Position numbers and translations under genes: made by a program
NCBI GenBank assembly: GCA_021798435.1
Contig: JAJZGN010000090.1
Span: 1 to 6,876, forward strand
Origin: a bacterium
GTDB taxonomy: Bacteria > Chloroflexota > Dormibacteria > Aeolococcales > Bog-877
DNA length: 6,876 bases
Reading direction: 5' to 3'
Part shown: piece by piece, positions 6,525-6,876 of the stretch
How positions within the stretch are numbered: the first letter of the stretch is position 1
Layout of the letters: each line of letters opens with the position of its first letter
Notes under the pieces: generated by a model
What the model was told of the DNA's origin: nothing
Seen by the model: only the letters and a program-made list of their open reading frames with translations
Databases searched by the model: none

Positions 6525-6597
6525 ACCCGGTTACCCGGTGCTCCCCACCACCCGGCAGCTCCGCACGCCGCGGCTGCGCACCCCAAGTATACCCGGT
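6525..6597. repeat. ACCCGGT repeats, two of them 8 bp apart
   Basis: The heptamer ACCCGGT occurs at 6525-6531, 6533-6539 and 6591-6597, all in the same orientation. The last two are part of a 9-mer TACCCGGTG repeated 58 bp apart. An 11-mer GGTAACCCGGT at 6387-6397 inside the minus-strand gene matches GGTTACCCGGT at 6529-6539 in 10 of 11 positions. ACC-N-GGT is itself a short dyad, so regulator binding is possible. The heptamer also occurs at 6148-6154 in coding sequence, so chance is not excluded. Confidence 0.25.
6586..6591 (-). promoter_or_regulatory. Possible -10 element (TATACT) for the minus-strand gene
   Basis: TATACT read on the minus strand differs from the TATAAT consensus at one base and sits in a strongly GC-rich surround, about 160 nt before the minus-strand gene. 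No recognisable -35 is found 16-18 nt upstream and there is no extended TG motif, so the call is weak. It overlaps one copy of the ACCCGGT motif, which could be an operator. Confidence 0.22.
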
Positions 6598-6876
6598 GGG
6601 GCGCAGTTTCAGCTCCTCCCGGCGACCCCAATTTCGGCCCCCCCTGCTGGCTGCGCGGCGGGGGCGCCTCACCTCTGGGCTCTCGGGCAGGACCGGAGTT
6701 GGCGCCCACTTCAAGTGCGCCCTGGAGCGGGACCGCGGCCAGCGGCTGAGTGCCACCCGAATCGGTGCGGGGTAGCCGGAGGGGTGGCGGAGCCGAGGTC
6801 GCGGAGGTCGGCGGGCGGGTGGGCCGCAGCCGATCTCTTAGACTTGGTATGTGGCCACCACGCCTCGAAAGAGCCG

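Larger units (their letters stand above)
6440..6876. other. Intergenic region without a convincing gene
   Basis: About 440 nt with no open frame that looks coding: the frames present on both strands start at arbitrary positions, lack ribosome sites and encode Pro/Arg/Gly-rich peptides typical of unread GC-rich DNA. The left part is the upstream region of the minus-strand gene. On that strand there is an exact TTGACA (6510-6505) without a good -10 at 16-18 nt, and an isolated TATACT (6591-6586) without a good -35. Three copies of ACCCGGT lie at 6525, 6533 and 6591. An imperfect dyad lies at 6701-6721, and a possible RNA stem at 6818-6859 near the right edge. The right part may lead a gene beyond the window. 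Confidence 0.6.

Noticed and set aside
6084..6749. 221-codon open frame on the plus strand
   Set aside because: It is antisense to the 6018-6425 gene, whose minus frame has far better third-position G/C and a ribosome site. The remainder is Pro/Gly-rich and looks unread.
6457..6775. About 100-codon open frames on both strands of the intergenic region
   Set aside because: No ribosome sites, Pro/Arg/Gly-rich composition, and they overlap one another; nothing supports coding.
6778..6876. tRNA (Ser/Leu-like GGAGGGGTGGCGGAG start)
   Set aside because: No anticodon arm or T-loop sequence can be placed before the window ends; the resemblance is limited to the first bases.
1..6876. CRISPR array, insertion sequence, or defence system
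   Set aside because: No spaced repeats, terminal inverted repeats, transposase or nuclease-like motifs were seen on either strand.

Overview
This is GC-rich bacterial DNA with a strong preference for G or C at third codon positions. Its core is a run of same-strand carbohydrate genes: the C-terminal half of a transketolase (cut by the left edge), a large transaldolase/glucose-6-phosphate isomerase fusion, a 6-phosphogluconolactonase and a ribulose-phosphate 3-epimerase. Junctions are very tight (13, 0 and 1 nt if the starts chosen here are right), so this is almost certainly one pentose phosphate operon. The order tkt, tal, pgi, pgl recalls the actinobacterial tkt-tal-pgi-zwf-opcA-pgl cluster. 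Tal-Pgi fusions occur in several unrelated groups, so the host cannot be named securely. A high-GC actinobacterial, Chloroflexota/Dormibacterota-like or deep Firmicute lineage would fit; this is inference only.

Layout. 2-985: transketolase, 3' part. 999-3881: tal-pgi fusion, 960 aa. 3882-4664: pgl, start uncertain, TTG. 4666-5346: rpe, TTG start. 5374-6024: an unrecognised, highly charged, probably helical protein, 27 nt after rpe and possibly the last gene of the operon. 6018-6425, minus strand: a second unrecognised charged protein, convergent with the previous gene and overlapping it by 7 nt at the stop codons. 6426-6876: a stretch of about 450 nt without a convincing gene. It holds the minus-strand gene's upstream region, a few promoter-like and repeat-like motifs and possible hairpins, none decisive.

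How the genes work together. Transketolase and transaldolase interconvert pentose phosphates with fructose 6-phosphate and glyceraldehyde 3-phosphate. The isomerase half of the fusion turns the fructose 6-phosphate made by the transaldolase half into glucose 6-phosphate. Glucose-6-phosphate dehydrogenase (not in the window) makes 6-phosphogluconolactone, Pgl hydrolyses it, 6-phosphogluconate dehydrogenase (not in the window) gives ribulose 5-phosphate, and Rpe makes the xylulose 5-phosphate used by transketolase. The set therefore looks built to recycle carbon through an oxidative pentose phosphate cycle for NADPH, with both dehydrogenases missing from the visible part.

No mobile element, CRISPR array, rRNA or convincing tRNA was seen. 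The parts worth a second look are the fusion enzyme, the apparent absence of zwf between tal-pgi and pgl, the two unknown charged proteins, and the hairpin at the convergent gene ends.
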